A DNA stretch of 53,645 nucleotides from an uncultured Eubacteriales bacterium (GCA_949289145.1 CASEML010000097.1:1-53645), one strand, 5' to 3'. Counted from the first letter of the stretch, positions 32,227-42,292 are shown. The notes: generated by a model not told the origin, from the sequence alone. Program-made: numbers and translations.

Positions 32227-34878
32227 TTATTTTTTCGCTGTCAATTTTACAATCAGCTTTCTTATTAAATCAACCGGGTACATGGTAAGACCCATAAGAA
32301 TTACAATTCCCCAGCCTCTCAGACCAAATCGTTCACAGCTGAAGATATCACCGATAACACCACCGATAGATACCAGTACCACCTGCACCAAGATAATTAA
32401 AAACCATACCTTAATAAAAGTTGGGTTCTCTTTAATATGTTCAAACACATTAGCGCTGTCGCTTCTTACGTTAAATGCATTTACCATAAATGCAAATACG
32501 AACATACAGAAATATCCGGTGTAGAACTGACCCTCGGTTTCAAAGAATGTACGAAATACAGGAAGTTTAAACCATAAAATACTCATGGCTGTCAACCAAC
32601 CACCCATAACAAGGATCTGTACTCCCATAGAAGCACTGATAATGCTCTCATCACGTCTTCTCGGTTTTTCCTTCATATATTTTTCCAATGCAGGCTCGCT
32701 GGCAAACATAATAGATGCCAGACTGTCCATACAAAGGTTAATCCATAACAAATGAGTTACCTTCAGAGGTGCTTCAATGCCGATAAACGGGCAAATTGCC
32801 GATACTAATACGGCAGCCACGTTAATTACCAACTGCATCTTACAGAATTTCAAAATATTAGTGTACAGTGTTCTTCCATACCATATAGCATTCTTAATGG
32901 AGTTAAAGTTGTCATCTAAGATAACCAGCTTACCTGCTTCCTTGGCAACTTCAGTACCACTTCCCATGGCAAAACCAACATCTGCGCGCTTCAGTGCCGG
33001 ACTGTCGTTTACACCGTCACCGGTCATACCTACTACTAAATTAAGTTCCTGACAGATTTTAACCATACGACTCTTGTCAGTAGGCAGCGCTCTAGAAATA
33101 ACACGAATATTCTTAATGATCGCCTTGATCTCATCATCGCTCATTTCATTTAATTCTGCTGAGGTCAACGCAATATCATCCGGTGCTCCAAACAATCCTG
33201 CTTCTTTAGCGATAGCAACCGCTGTTTCCTTACGGTCACCGGTGATCATTACTACCTGAATACCTGCTTTCTGTACTTCTAAGATGGCTTCTCTTGCTTC
33301 CGGTCTTACATCATCACGAATACCTACCAGTCCAACTAACACCACATCATCATTGATTTCATCATGTACCATTTTGCTGTTACTGTATCCAAATGCAAGA
33401 ACTCGCATAGCACGATTTGCCAAATCATCAATTTTCTTATTTAATACAGCTTCATCTAAAGCAACTTCATTTCCATTTTCATCTAAATATTTCTTTGCTT
33501 TCGTTACAATTCGTTCCGGTGCTCCCTTGTAAAAGGTTCTTCCCATAGAACCAATGTATGCCTGACTAAATTTGTTAGCACTGTTAAATTCCTGTAACTC
33601 TGTTACCGTACATTCTTCATTGGAAGCAAGTATTTTATAAGTATCTTCTCCCAGGAATTTTAAAAGTGCTTGATCTGTCATATTTCCACCGATTACATTG
33701 TGTTTATCGTCAAACATGGCACCTGTGTTTTTGCCAATACATAAATCAAGATTTCCTTTGATGGCACTTGATTTTGCACTGCCTTTGATATCCATGGTCT
33801 TGCCGGAACCGTCAAAGAATTCTACTACTTCTAACTGTCCCTTTGTAATAGTACCTGTCTTATCACTGAACAAAATATTTAAAGAACCTGCTGTTTCAAT
33901 ACCGATAGATTTTCTTACTAATACATTTACCTTGTAGAGTTTACCTGTATTCTGCATCAGCACTAGAGCAATTACCAGCGGAAGTCCTTCCGGAACAGCA
34001 CACACAATGATAGTAATGGCAACTGCCACAGCATTCATAACGCCCTTTAATACTTCTATCCAGCCCAAAGCCAAATAATCTGAGAAAGAGCCTGCCATCA
34101 ATACATAGTGGATAAAATAAGCCAATGCAATGACAATTGCGCCCACATATCCAAAGACAGAAATCTGATTTGCCAGTTTATTCAATTTAACTTTCAATGG
34201 TGAATCCGGTTCCTTATCCTCCATGTCCTTAGCCATTTTTCCCATCATGGTGGCTTCACCAACACGCTGGATCACCATATAGCCTTCACCGTCTAATACC
34301 GTTGCTCCACGGAATAAGCTGTGGCTGTCCACAAAAGTATCACCGGTAATATTTTCGGGGATTGTAAATCCTTCTTCTGCCGGGGTTTTCTTACATTCCT
34401 CTGCCTCACCGTTTAAGACACTGTTATCCACGGAAATTTTTCCATCAGCCAAAACACCGTCAGCTAATATTTTATCACCAGACTGGATAACTACCACATC
34501 ACCTACGACTAAATCGTCCACTTCAATAACAGTTACCACACCATTACGGATAACCTTTGCCACATCTTTTTTCTGGGAATCCTTTAATTTTCTGTATGCT
34601 TTGTCATTCGCTACACCAGTCTTTGCAGAAACAAAGTTAACCAGCAATACTGCAATGATAGTTCCCACCGGCTCATACCATTCGCTCTGTCCCAAAAAGA
34701 ACATTACAAGCATGATCGCTGCGATTATGCAGAGAATACGAATCATTGGGTCCTCAAAGCCTGCCAGAAACTGCTGCCAAAAAGTTTCCGGTTCCGCTTC
34801 CTTGATTTTGTTGGAACCATACTTTTTCCGACTTTCTTCTACCTGTTCATCTGTCAGGCCGCTAAATTTTTTGTTCAT
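32227..34878 (-). CDS. P-type Ca2+-transporting ATPase
   Basis: 883 residues, full length. Phosphorylation site FSDKTGTITKG, hinge MTGDGVNDSPALKRADVGFAMG, actuator loop VLNGEAEECKK (T/N-GE), membrane motif CAVPEGLPLVIALVL (M4) and NVAAVL plus LLWINLCMDSLASIMFA (M5-M6) with Asn and Asp as Ca2+ ligands. The pattern is P2B/PMCA-like. It pumps Ca2+ out of the cell. Placed after three TerD proteins, which bind Ca2+, so calcium handling fits the cluster. Last gene of the minus-strand Ter operon; AAAGGAGATCAAGTTAC precedes the ATG. Confidence 0.95.
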   Translation of the reverse strand: MNKKFSGLTDEQVEESRKKYGSNKIKEAEPETFWQQFLAGFEDPMIRILCIIAAIMLVMFFLGQSEWYEPVGTIIAVLLVNFVSAKTGVANDKAYRKLKDSQKKDVAKVIRNGVVTVIEVDDLVVGDVVVIQSGDKILADGVLADGKISVDNSVLNGEAEECKKTPAEEGFTIPENITGDTFVDSHSLFRGATVLDGEGYMVIQRVGEATMMGKMAKDMEDKEPDSPLKVKLNKLANQISVFGYVGAIVIALAYFIHYVLMAGSFSDYLALGWIEVLKGVMNAVAVAITIIVCAVPEGLPLVIALVLMQNTGKLYKVNVLVRKSIGIETAGSLNILFSDKTGTITKGQLEVVEFFDGSGKTMDIKGSAKSSAIKGNLDLCIGKNTGAMFDDKHNVIGGNMTDQALLKFLGEDTYKILASNEECTVTELQEFNSANKFSQAYIGSMGRTFYKGAPERIVTKAKKYLDENGNEVALDEAVLNKKIDDLANRAMRVLAFGYSNSKMVHDEINDDVVLVGLVGIRDDVRPEAREAILEVQKAGIQVVMITGDRKETAVAIAKEAGLFGAPDDIALTSAELNEMSDDEIKAIIKNIRVISRALPTDKSRMVKICQELNLVVGMTGDGVNDSPALKRADVGFAMGSGTEVAKEAGKLVILDDNFNSIKNAIWYGRTLYTNILKFCKMQLVINVAAVLVSAICPFIGIEAPLKVTHLLWINLCMDSLASIMFASEPALEKYMKEKPRRRDESIISASMGVQILVMGGWLTAMSILWFKLPVFRTFFETEGQFYTGYFCMFVFAFMVNAFNVRSDSANVFEHIKENPTFIKVWFLIILVQVVLVSIGGVIGDIFSCERFGLRGWGIVILMGLTMYPVDLIRKLIVKLTAKK

Positions 34879-34911
34879 GTAACTTGATCTCCTTTATTCA
34901 CTTTTTTGTTT

Positions 34912-35505
34912 TTATAAATACATTTTTATCAGCTCACCAAGTCCGGGATCTGTTGTCCCCTGACCGATGGCATTAAATTTCCATTCTCCATTATGCCTGT
35001 ATACTTCACCAAAAATCATAGAAGTCATACCGCTGTAATTTTCTGTTAAGTTATATCTGCACAATTCCTGATTGTTTCTTCCGTCTACGATACGACAGAA
35101 TGCATTTTCAATCATGCCAAAATGCTGGTGTCTCGATACTGCCTGATAAATATTAACCACAACCACAATTCGATCATACTGACTTGGTACGGATGCCAAA
35201 TCTATTGCAATCTGCTCATCATCTCCATCTCCGGCTCCAGTTAAATTATCTCCCATATGCTGAATGGCTCCACTTTTATGCCTTAAGTTTCCAAAGAATA
35301 CAATATCTTCCTTTGGTGCTGCTAATTTTCCATTGGTCAGCAAAATTACGGAAGCATCGCAGTCTACTGACTGCTGTGGTTTGAAAGAAAATAGTCCTTT
35401 GGAACGCTTCGCTTCATCCCATCCAAGACCTACCAAAATTTTATTCAGTCCTACATTGTCCTTTGTTAAACTTACCTTTTGTCCTTTTTGTAAACTTATT
35501 GCCAT
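34912..35505 (-). CDS. TerD family protein, divergent copy
   Basis: 197 residues. The conserved start [27 protein letters not shown] and the loop [20 protein letters not shown] are present, as are the [19 protein letters not shown] end. But the usual D-F-D-L-D-A of the first Ca2+ site is replaced by SVDCDASVILL, so one metal site may be altered. TerD proteins are Ca2+-binding stress proteins linked to tellurite, phage and colicin phenotypes. Third TerD gene in the operon, before the Ca2+ ATPase. Confidence 0.93.
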   Translation of the reverse strand: MAISLQKGQKVSLTKDNVGLNKILVGLGWDEAKRSKGLFSFKPQQSVDCDASVILLTNGKLAAPKEDIVFFGNLRHKSGAIQHMGDNLTGAGDGDDEQIAIDLASVPSQYDRIVVVVNIYQAVSRHQHFGMIENAFCRIVDGRNNQELCRYNLTENYSGMTSMIFGEVYRHNGEWKFNAIGQGTTDPGLGELIKMYL

Positions 35506-35522
35506 AATATTCTCTCCCCTTA

Positions 35523-36107
35523 TTATTCATCTACATCTACGCCATAAGCACTGCATAGTGCTGCCAGTCCTCCCTGATAGCCGCTGCCAATAGCGTTAAA
35601 CTTCCACTCGTTATTATGCTTATATAATTCACCAAACACTGCTGCCGTTTCGATAGAGAAATCCTCCCCTAAATCATAGCGCAGTATTTCTTCCTTTTTT
35701 TCCTCATCCACAATTCTCACAAAGGCATTGTTCACCTGACCGAAATTCTGTCTTCTGTTTTCTGCCTCATAAATGGTTACAGTGAATACAATTTTCTGAA
35801 TTTCTGCTGGTACTTTAGATAAATCAATTCTGATTATCTCATCATCGCCATCTCCGGCTCCGGTACGGTTATCGCCCTGATGTTCTACTGCACCGCTTGG
35901 ATGTTTTAAGTTTCCATAGAAGATAAAATCCTCCTGCTTTGTAATTTTTCCATTTTCACCTACAAGAAACGCTGCGGAATCCAAGTCAAAATCGCCGCCT
36001 GTATCAAACTGGTTAATATCCCAGCCAATACCCACGATAATCTTTGCCAAACCTGCATTATCCTTGGTCAGGCTTACTTTCTGTCCTTTTTGTAAGCATA
36101 CTCCCAT
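35523..36107 (-). CDS. TerD family protein
   Basis: 194 residues, canonical. [38 protein letters not shown] and the Ca2+-binding loop [25 protein letters not shown] are complete; the end has [29 protein letters not shown]. Closely similar to the next copy upstream, so a tandem duplication. AGGAGGAAGAAGA precedes the ATG; 12 bp after the 36120-36701 gene. Confidence 0.95.
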   Translation of the reverse strand: MGVCLQKGQKVSLTKDNAGLAKIIVGIGWDINQFDTGGDFDLDSAAFLVGENGKITKQEDFIFYGNLKHPSGAVEHQGDNRTGAGDGDDEIIRIDLSKVPAEIQKIVFTVTIYEAENRRQNFGQVNNAFVRIVDEEKKEEILRYDLGEDFSIETAAVFGELYKHNNEWKFNAIGSGYQGGLAALCSAYGVDVDE

Positions 36108-36119
36108 TCTTCTTCCTCC

Positions 36120-36701
36120 TTATGCTACATTTACACCATAGTTTCTGCAAAGCGCTGCCAGACCACCCTGGAATCCGCTGCCAATGGCATTGAATTTCCA
36201 TTCTCCGTTATGTCTGTACAATTCGCCTACCACCACCGCTGTTTCAATGGAGAAATCTTCTCCTAAATCATAATGAATCAATTCTTCGTTGTTGGCTTCA
36301 TCCACAATACGGATAAAGGAATTGGATACCTGACCAAAATTCTGTCTTCTTTGTTCCGCTTCATAGATAGTTACGGTAAATGCAATCTTTTCCACGTTGG
36401 CTGGAACCTTTGATAAGTCTACAAGAATCTGTTCATCATCTCCGTCACCCTCTCCGGTCAGATTATCTCCCATATGTTCTACTGCACCACTGACGTGCTT
36501 TAAATTTCCATAAAATACAAATTCTGCGTCTGTAATAACTTTGCCGTCCGCTCCTAAAAGAAAAGCTGCTGCATCTAAGTCAAAATCTGCTCCTCCGTCA
36601 TAACGGTTTACATCCCATCCTAAACCCACCAACAACTTCTTTAATGATGGTTTCCCTTTAGTTAAATCAACTTTCTGTCCTTTGGTTAAGTTAATCGGCA
36701 T
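36120..36701 (-). CDS. TerD family protein
   Basis: 193 residues, canonical: [38 protein letters not shown] and [20 protein letters not shown] for the Ca2+ sites, and [24 protein letters not shown]. First of three TerD genes, following telA by 22 bp. AAGGAGGAAAAGAT precedes the ATG. Confidence 0.95.
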   Translation of the reverse strand: MPINLTKGQKVDLTKGKPSLKKLLVGLGWDVNRYDGGADFDLDAAAFLLGADGKVITDAEFVFYGNLKHVSGAVEHMGDNLTGEGDGDDEQILVDLSKVPANVEKIAFTVTIYEAEQRRQNFGQVSNSFIRIVDEANNEELIHYDLGEDFSIETAVVVGELYRHNGEWKFNAIGSGFQGGLAALCRNYGVNVA

Positions 36702-36723
36702 ATCTTTTCCTCCTTAATAATTA

Positions 36724-37851
36724 TTATGCATGAAACATTTTATCAAATTCGCTTTTAATCTGATTTAAGCGTACCTGATCCTCTTCTCGCTGTCTTTTTG
36801 CTTCCTGCTGAATTGCCTTGGTTTCTTCAATACCATTGACAATGGTTCTCCAGGTAGTTTCTAAGGTGTCTACCTTAATGGAGCTTCCTGAAGCCAGCTG
36901 TGTGGTTAATTTTGAAGCCTCTACTGTATTCTGGGCATTCTTAATTAACATTTCATTTGTCTTTTCATCTAAAGCTGCCATGGCTTCTGCCTGAATTTTC
37001 TGGCGTTTTAGTAAAATCGCCTGTGACAGAGCCTGTTTAAATACCGGCAGTGTAATAATAAATGCGGAATTGATCTTCCTTACTAAATTCATATTGCTAA
37101 ATTCCATGGTCTTAATCATAGGAATTGACTGTAACGCAACATTTTCCGCAATACGCAAATCCTGTGTTCTCTGCTCTAGCATTAGTTTTGCCTGCTCTAA
37201 GGTAGTCAGTTCAAACTGAATGGAATTATCCCCGGTATTTTCTAAGTCCTGGCGACGCTGCTCCATGTAGGCATCAATCTCACGGATTCCCTGCTCTCCT
37301 GCCAAAATGTATTTTACTAATTCATTATAATACTTCACATTTGTTTGAAACATATTCTCAAGATTTTTATTTGAATCCTTGATTTCTGCCTCATATTTTT
37401 TTAACTGTACATATATCTTATCAATCTCTTCACCCATGGTATGGTATTTGGAAAGAATCTTATCTAACTGCTTTTTGGCACTGTTAAATAATTTATCAAA
37501 CAATCCCTTGCTTTCCTTTAATTCTTCCATGTCAAATTTTTCCATGATTTTAGATAAGTGAACCAGCATTTCACCGGAATCATTGATCTGGCTCATGTTT
37601 ACATTATTTAGAACCACATCGGAGCATTTCGAAATTTCTTCCGCCACACTTCCGCCGAAATTAACAATGGTCTCTGCCTCATATACATTAATTTGGCTTG
37701 CCAGATCATCTACTTCTTTGGAATTGGTAAGCTCCCTTGTCATTCTTTCCCGCTCTGCCTGAATGTTATACTCCTGCACCGCTTCCATTTCATTTCCCTT
37801 CGGTACTGTAACTGCCATCTGCTCATTTGTGCCTGAAAATTTAATACCCAT
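36724..37851 (-). CDS. Toxic anion resistance protein, TelA family
   Basis: 375 residues, soluble and largely coiled coil. Segments such as VVLNNVNMSQINDSGEMLVHLSKIMEKFD, FDKLFNSAKKQLDKILSKYHTMGEEIDKI and IIT-rich LPVFKQALSQAILLKRQKIQAEAMAALDEKTNEML are typical of TelA/KlaA (B. subtilis YceH). Its mechanism is unknown; a role with membrane stress and Ter proteins is assumed from context. It starts 2 bp after the YceG-like gene's stop. Confidence 0.92.
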   Translation of the reverse strand: MGIKFSGTNEQMAVTVPKGNEMEAVQEYNIQAERERMTRELTNSKEVDDLASQINVYEAETIVNFGGSVAEEISKCSDVVLNNVNMSQINDSGEMLVHLSKIMEKFDMEELKESKGLFDKLFNSAKKQLDKILSKYHTMGEEIDKIYVQLKKYEAEIKDSNKNLENMFQTNVKYYNELVKYILAGEQGIREIDAYMEQRRQDLENTGDNSIQFELTTLEQAKLMLEQRTQDLRIAENVALQSIPMIKTMEFSNMNLVRKINSAFIITLPVFKQALSQAILLKRQKIQAEAMAALDEKTNEMLIKNAQNTVEASKLTTQLASGSSIKVDTLETTWRTIVNGIEETKAIQQEAKRQREEDQVRLNQIKSEFDKMFHA

Positions 37852-37853
37852 TT

Positions 37854-40103
37854 TTACCTTCCTCTCCTAAGGAAACGTCCTACCAGACTTTCGCTGGAAC
37901 GTTTCACTGCACTTAAATTTGGTACTCGTAAATCATACTTATATTCACCAATTTGGTGTTCTGTTACAATCTTTTTTGTATAAAATCTCTCCACACCTGC
38001 ATAACCTGTTGGAACAAACATAGCTATATCAAAACCAATCCGGCTTAAATAGGCCAGAAGTATACTGTCTTCTTTGGTACAACTGCTTTCTTTGGTGTGT
38101 ATCAGCAATATTTTTGGTATATCTTTTGTAAAGTCATATCCTTGTATCAATCGTAAAATCGCTTTCTCCATATATAATGCCGTAGAAAGTATCAAATGCT
38201 CCGTACCGTCACTGCCTGTTCCCTCAATGACCCGTTCATCAATCAATTCCTGTAGTTTTTCCAGCATATAATCCTGCATAGGCTCTCTGATAAACCCATA
38301 AGGATAATCCGGATGATTTTTTATCTTTTCCTTCATCAGCCTGCCACTCTGCAAGAATAAATAAGTTTTTTCTCTCCATGGATTGGGAGCAGTTCCTAAA
38401 TATGGAAGTTCACGAATAACAAAGGTATGCTCCGTTGACAGCTTTGCCACATCTTCCCAGTATTCTGATACATTTCCCGGCACTCCCATTACTTTTGAAA
38501 AAATCACCGGCACCATCACCCGGTCTTCAAACACTTCAAAATTAGGACGGTATTTTGCTTCCTGCTCCCACAAAATGCTGATTTCTTCATAAGTGTTCTG
38601 AAGCACCACCGGCACTGCTTTCGTAAATTGCCGGTTCCGGTACATTCCTGTGTCCTGATACATGATCTGGGTGATTTCCTGCTCCGCCTGATATGCCACG
38701 GTCCCAAACTGCATATCTTTTATATCTGTTGGAAATTTCTTTCGTTTCAGAGTGTTTGGATAAGTTTTTGCAAAAAATAATTCATCTTTTATCTCTATCC
38801 CCTGCTTTCCTTCTGGATTTATGTGTAATACATCCATGGGAAGTTTTGCAAGTGCCGCCAGCAACAACGCTTCTGTTTCTGTATGGATTTCCCCATAATA
38901 GATAAATAGCTTTTTCTCCTTATGGCTTCCGGCACCAAACAATTCCTTCAGATATCGGTTGATAAGACACACCAGCTCCACTGCCCGATTCTGCTGTTTC
39001 TGGAAAGACAATTCGGCTGTTTTTTCCATGACCTTTAAGAACGCCGCTTTTCCATAATTCTCTGCCTTTTTGTCGTTACAGACGATTTGAGATGTCATAT
39101 GAGTAAGCAACTGCTCTGTACTGGCATACTGTCCACGACGAATATTGTTAATCTCGTCATAGTCAGGTTTTCTAATCGCTTCTTCCACCAGAAAAACTTC
39201 TGTCTTATTACTTTCTAATTTCAGCTTCCATTTCAACAATTCCGTATAATAGCGAGCTGCTTCCTCCACACCATAAATGCCTGCAAATACATTGTAAAAG
39301 AATTGTTCGTCGCTGCCTCGCACTTTCAATTCCTGCTGTACATCCTCATATGGATTTCCCTGAATCCATGTGTTGGTATTCATTATCTTCTCTGTAGATA
39401 TCCGCGGCATCTGAGGTGCAGTTTTCTTTCTTATGAGCCGCTCCCTCACTTCCAGCACTGAATACTGTTTGGGAAAAGCTTCTCCCTGCACTGGTATTTT
39501 TTCTGAATATTTAGATTCTCTGTCTTGTATCAGATATGCTTCCTCCCCCTGTACTGCCAGCAACAGAATATCACAGCCTGCTTTGGAAAGCACTGATAAA
39601 AACAACATTTCATATTCATTTGGAATTCCTGCATACAGCAATTTGGGGACCCTGTAACCACTGAAATTCTGCAATAATCTTTCAAATTTATAATATAACC
39701 AGCACATATATTTTATATATGCGTTTCTCTGCATATTTTCATTCTTTCCCTTTTGGGCAAGCCCATTCAGAACATCATAAAAGCTTTTGGCAATGTCCAT
39801 CCTTTTATCCTCTGAAACTCTGGGAAGCCATTGCTTTAGTTCCTGCACAAAAAAGGATTCACTAAGCTGATAACTCCTTCCCATGATTTCTTCATAATAA
39901 GATAGGTGCTTTTCCTCTGGATTTCCGATTCTGTCCTGAATACAGACGCCCCACTGAATAGTTTCTTCTGCGAAACGTTCAATCATAGTTTCCACTTCCT
40001 GGCTCCACAGGGTGAGCCGTCCAAAATATACACTTTTTTCTGGTCTTTCTTTATATGTGGTAAAATAATCTTCAAAATTATTTAAATGTACTCTTTCAAA
40101 CAT
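37854..40103 (-). CDS. YceG-like protein of Ter clusters
   Basis: 749 residues, related to B. subtilis YceG (a putative component of the Ter biosynthetic module). I see three copies of one motif: PKLLYAGIPNEYEMLFLSVL then GCDILLL (about 152-182), KKLFIYYGEIHTETEALLLA then MDVLHI (about 425-455) and PKILLIHTKESSCTKEDSIL then GFDIAMF (about 675-705). Each looks like a Rossmann-like strand-helix-strand unit. One further copy is in the protease fusion at 40784-42151. A basic C-terminus (VGRFLRRGR) ends the protein. Biochemical function is not known. AAGGTGAGAGA precedes the ATG. Confidence 0.8.
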   Translation of the reverse strand: MFERVHLNNFEDYFTTYKERPEKSVYFGRLTLWSQEVETMIERFAEETIQWGVCIQDRIGNPEEKHLSYYEEIMGRSYQLSESFFVQELKQWLPRVSEDKRMDIAKSFYDVLNGLAQKGKNENMQRNAYIKYMCWLYYKFERLLQNFSGYRVPKLLYAGIPNEYEMLFLSVLSKAGCDILLLAVQGEEAYLIQDRESKYSEKIPVQGEAFPKQYSVLEVRERLIRKKTAPQMPRISTEKIMNTNTWIQGNPYEDVQQELKVRGSDEQFFYNVFAGIYGVEEAARYYTELLKWKLKLESNKTEVFLVEEAIRKPDYDEINNIRRGQYASTEQLLTHMTSQIVCNDKKAENYGKAAFLKVMEKTAELSFQKQQNRAVELVCLINRYLKELFGAGSHKEKKLFIYYGEIHTETEALLLAALAKLPMDVLHINPEGKQGIEIKDELFFAKTYPNTLKRKKFPTDIKDMQFGTVAYQAEQEITQIMYQDTGMYRNRQFTKAVPVVLQNTYEEISILWEQEAKYRPNFEVFEDRVMVPVIFSKVMGVPGNVSEYWEDVAKLSTEHTFVIRELPYLGTAPNPWREKTYLFLQSGRLMKEKIKNHPDYPYGFIREPMQDYMLEKLQELIDERVIEGTGSDGTEHLILSTALYMEKAILRLIQGYDFTKDIPKILLIHTKESSCTKEDSILLAYLSRIGFDIAMFVPTGYAGVERFYTKKIVTEHQIGEYKYDLRVPNLSAVKRSSESLVGRFLRRGR

Positions 40104-40116
40104 TCTCTCACCTTGT

Positions 40117-40683
40117 CTACTGCTTTTTATTTAATGCCATGCCACAGCATGCTCCCACCATGCCTCCAATAATATGAGTCAGGTTCGATACATTATCCTG
40201 AACGGTAAGTCCTTCTACTATTTGACCGCCAATATAAATAACTGCCACCAGAATAAAGGTTAATGGAATTCCTCCTTCCTTCACACTGGTAATAGAAGAA
40301 AGAATGATAAAGGCAAATACCACACCGCTGGCACCCAACAATCCGTAATTGAAAAAAATCACGTTTACCAGTCCGGTAGTAATGGCTGTCAGAAAAATAA
40401 TGACTACCATATTTCTGCCTCCATGCTTTTCTTCCAACATGGGACCTAATAATAAGATATACATCATATTTCCGCTTAAATGCTCCCAGCCGGCATGACC
40501 AAAAACATGACCCAGCAGCCGGACATAGAACAACGGATCCGTCAAAGACCCCCGGTACACTGTAAATAACAGCGAATTAGTATAACCTCCGGTAAGAAGA
40601 TTTAATAAAAAGGCCCCGATACAAATTAATACAAAACTCAGTACCACAGGTGAATTGAATTTAATTGCTTTTGTTATCTTCAT
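40117..40683 (-). CDS. Rhomboid family intramembrane serine protease
   Basis: 188 residues with six membrane segments. The catalytic pair is Ser119 in LLGASGVVFAF and His170 in LTHIIGGMVG; the HAGWEHLSGNMMYI block (about 63-76) supplies the conserved His and Asn. It cleaves substrates inside or near the membrane. It is the first gene of the minus-strand Ter operon, right after the promoter at 40707-40735 and 13 bp before the YceG-like gene. The substrate may be a Ter component, which is inference. Confidence 0.92.
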   Translation of the reverse strand: MKITKAIKFNSPVVLSFVLICIGAFLLNLLTGGYTNSLLFTVYRGSLTDPLFYVRLLGHVFGHAGWEHLSGNMMYILLLGPMLEEKHGGRNMVVIIFLTAITTGLVNVIFFNYGLLGASGVVFAFIILSSITSVKEGGIPLTFILVAVIYIGGQIVEGLTVQDNVSNLTHIIGGMVGACCGMALNKKQ

Positions 40684-40706
40684 TTTTCCCTCTCCAATTA
40701 TAGAAA

Positions 40707-40735
40707 ATCATACATCAAAACCAGTTGATTTTCAA
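40707..40735 (-). promoter_or_regulatory. Promoter of the rhomboid-to-ATPase Ter operon
   Basis: Minus strand TTGAAA (40730-40735), 17-bp spacer, TATGAT (40707-40712), about 20 bp before the GGAGAGG ribosome site. The spacer contains ATCAA...TTGAT inverted bases. The 100-bp gap before it means the fusion protease is likely a separate transcript. Confidence 0.55.
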
Positions 40736-40783
40736 TATATTTCGGAGAATTCATAAAAATATTCATAAAAATATAATGAATTG

Positions 40784-42151
40784 TTAGTTTACAAACCCTC
40801 TCAGGAATCCTCGTATGGTTTCATAATCTACAGCAAGATTCAGGTTTTGACCGTCATCAAAGCCTGCGGTCACAATTCCAATCAATTCTCCGTAAAGATT
40901 CAGCAATGCTCCTCCAGAGCTTCCGTGGGAGGTGGGTGCCGTAAACTGTATCATGGATACTTCCTCTATTTTTCGAAAGCCCGCTATAATACCGTCGGAT
41001 ACCGTATTAAATAGTCCCAAGGGGCTGCCAATTGCCACTACCTTCTGTCCTCTTACCAGCTTTCTGTTGCTGCATAATGAAATTGGTCTGCGGTTTACCG
41101 GTTCCACGCGGATGAGTGCCAAATCGTTTTCTGGATGATATTTAATTAACTCTGTGGTGAACCTTGGTTCTTCTTCCTCCTCTAAGCGTACGGCAAAGGC
41201 CGCCCCACCACGTACCACATGAAAATTAGTCAATATGTAGCCCTCATTATTGATCAGCACACCGGAACCTGATGCAAAAGGTTCCTTTTTCTCATTGTAA
41301 ACCACGATCATTACCACGGAACTCGCCATTCCTGCCAGTTCCTCATAGGAAAGTTCTCTGACGTCTCTGCTTTCTTTCACAGCAGATTCTCGCTGTGCTG
41401 CCGTCTGGCGTGCTTCCTGCTGTCTTTCTGTCTCCCGTCTTGCTGCGATTGCCTCTGGATTGTATGCCGGAATTTTTCCCTGAAATTCCCGTTCTCTTTT
41501 TATCAGCTGTGCATAAAAAGAAATCTCATCTGATTTAATATCCAGTTTTTTCCCTAAATGGATGCAGTACACATCACAACCGCACAGACTTAAAAGCCGT
41601 AAAAAATAGTACTCCCCGGTACCGCATATTCCAATATAGACAAATTTCGGAAATTTTGACAAAATCCGCGTATTTTTAAAAAGTTTAGGAAAATAATTTT
41701 CAATTCTGCTGAATAGTAAAAGAAGAAAATTCTTCACTTTAGCCGGACTATTCTCCTGCTTTCTGTATTCTGTGAGAACCTGACACATGCCTTCCTTATA
41801 TGTTTCCCTCCACAGCCCATTTTCAAACTCGAAAGGAAGACGGCGTTGTGCAAGTGTTCCTTTTGATGCCAGCCACTCATCTGCCATAGCCAGATACCTT
41901 TCTCTTTTCTCAGGCTCCACAAAGCTTTCCAGCAAACCAGTACGAAAATACCATGCTCTTGCATTTTTATCAATATCCGCTAATTTTTCATCGGCTTCCC
42001 GTATTTCCTGCAAAAAGGAACTCTCATCTGTAACCCCTGTCTGAATTACAAATACCGCAGGCTTATTGCCGTTATTATATCGGTTTTCTAAGGCTGCAAA
42101 TTCCTTTAGGGAAGCTATCTGTGACTGATTCATCTGTACTTCCAACTTCAC
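40784..42151 (-). CDS. YceG-like / HtrA-type serine protease fusion
   Basis: About 455 residues from a GTG at 42151 with GGAGGGG five bases upstream (an ATG at 42184 lacks such a site). The N-terminal 210 residues include PKFVYIGICGTGEYYFLRLL and GCDVYCIHLGKKLDI, homologous to the repeated motif of the YceG-like protein. A charged Arg/Gln/Glu linker (about 230-262) leads to a trypsin-like S1C domain with His311 (ILTNFHVVRGG), Asp343 (ENDLALIRV) and Ser412 (SHGSSGGALLN). There is no signal peptide, membrane segment or PDZ domain, so it is probably a cytosolic protease directed by its Ter-specific domain. Confidence 0.88.
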   Translation of the reverse strand: MKLEVQMNQSQIASLKEFAALENRYNNGNKPAVFVIQTGVTDESSFLQEIREADEKLADIDKNARAWYFRTGLLESFVEPEKRERYLAMADEWLASKGTLAQRRLPFEFENGLWRETYKEGMCQVLTEYRKQENSPAKVKNFLLLLFSRIENYFPKLFKNTRILSKFPKFVYIGICGTGEYYFLRLLSLCGCDVYCIHLGKKLDIKSDEISFYAQLIKREREFQGKIPAYNPEAIAARRETERQQEARQTAAQRESAVKESRDVRELSYEELAGMASSVVMIVVYNEKKEPFASGSGVLINNEGYILTNFHVVRGGAAFAVRLEEEEEPRFTTELIKYHPENDLALIRVEPVNRRPISLCSNRKLVRGQKVVAIGSPLGLFNTVSDGIIAGFRKIEEVSMIQFTAPTSHGSSGGALLNLYGELIGIVTAGFDDGQNLNLAVDYETIRGFLRGFVN

Positions 42152-42263
42152 TCTAACCCCTCCGTTCTTTTTTATCATCTGCATACTCTTTCTTATCCAT
42201 CATGGTATCACGAACACTGTGCGCTGTCAAAAGAAGCTGTTAGAAAAATAAGAATATCTTAAT

Positions 42264-42292
42264 TTTACATTTACACTTATTTATGGTATCAT
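42264..42292 (+). promoter_or_regulatory. Promoter of the plus-strand Ter biosynthetic genes
   Basis: TTTACA (42264-42269), 17-bp spacer, TATCAT (42287-42292), predicted start near 42299, about 40 bp before the ATG at 42338. The intergenic region 42185-42337 is divergent with the protease gene, so both arms of the cluster can be controlled from here. Confidence 0.55.
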
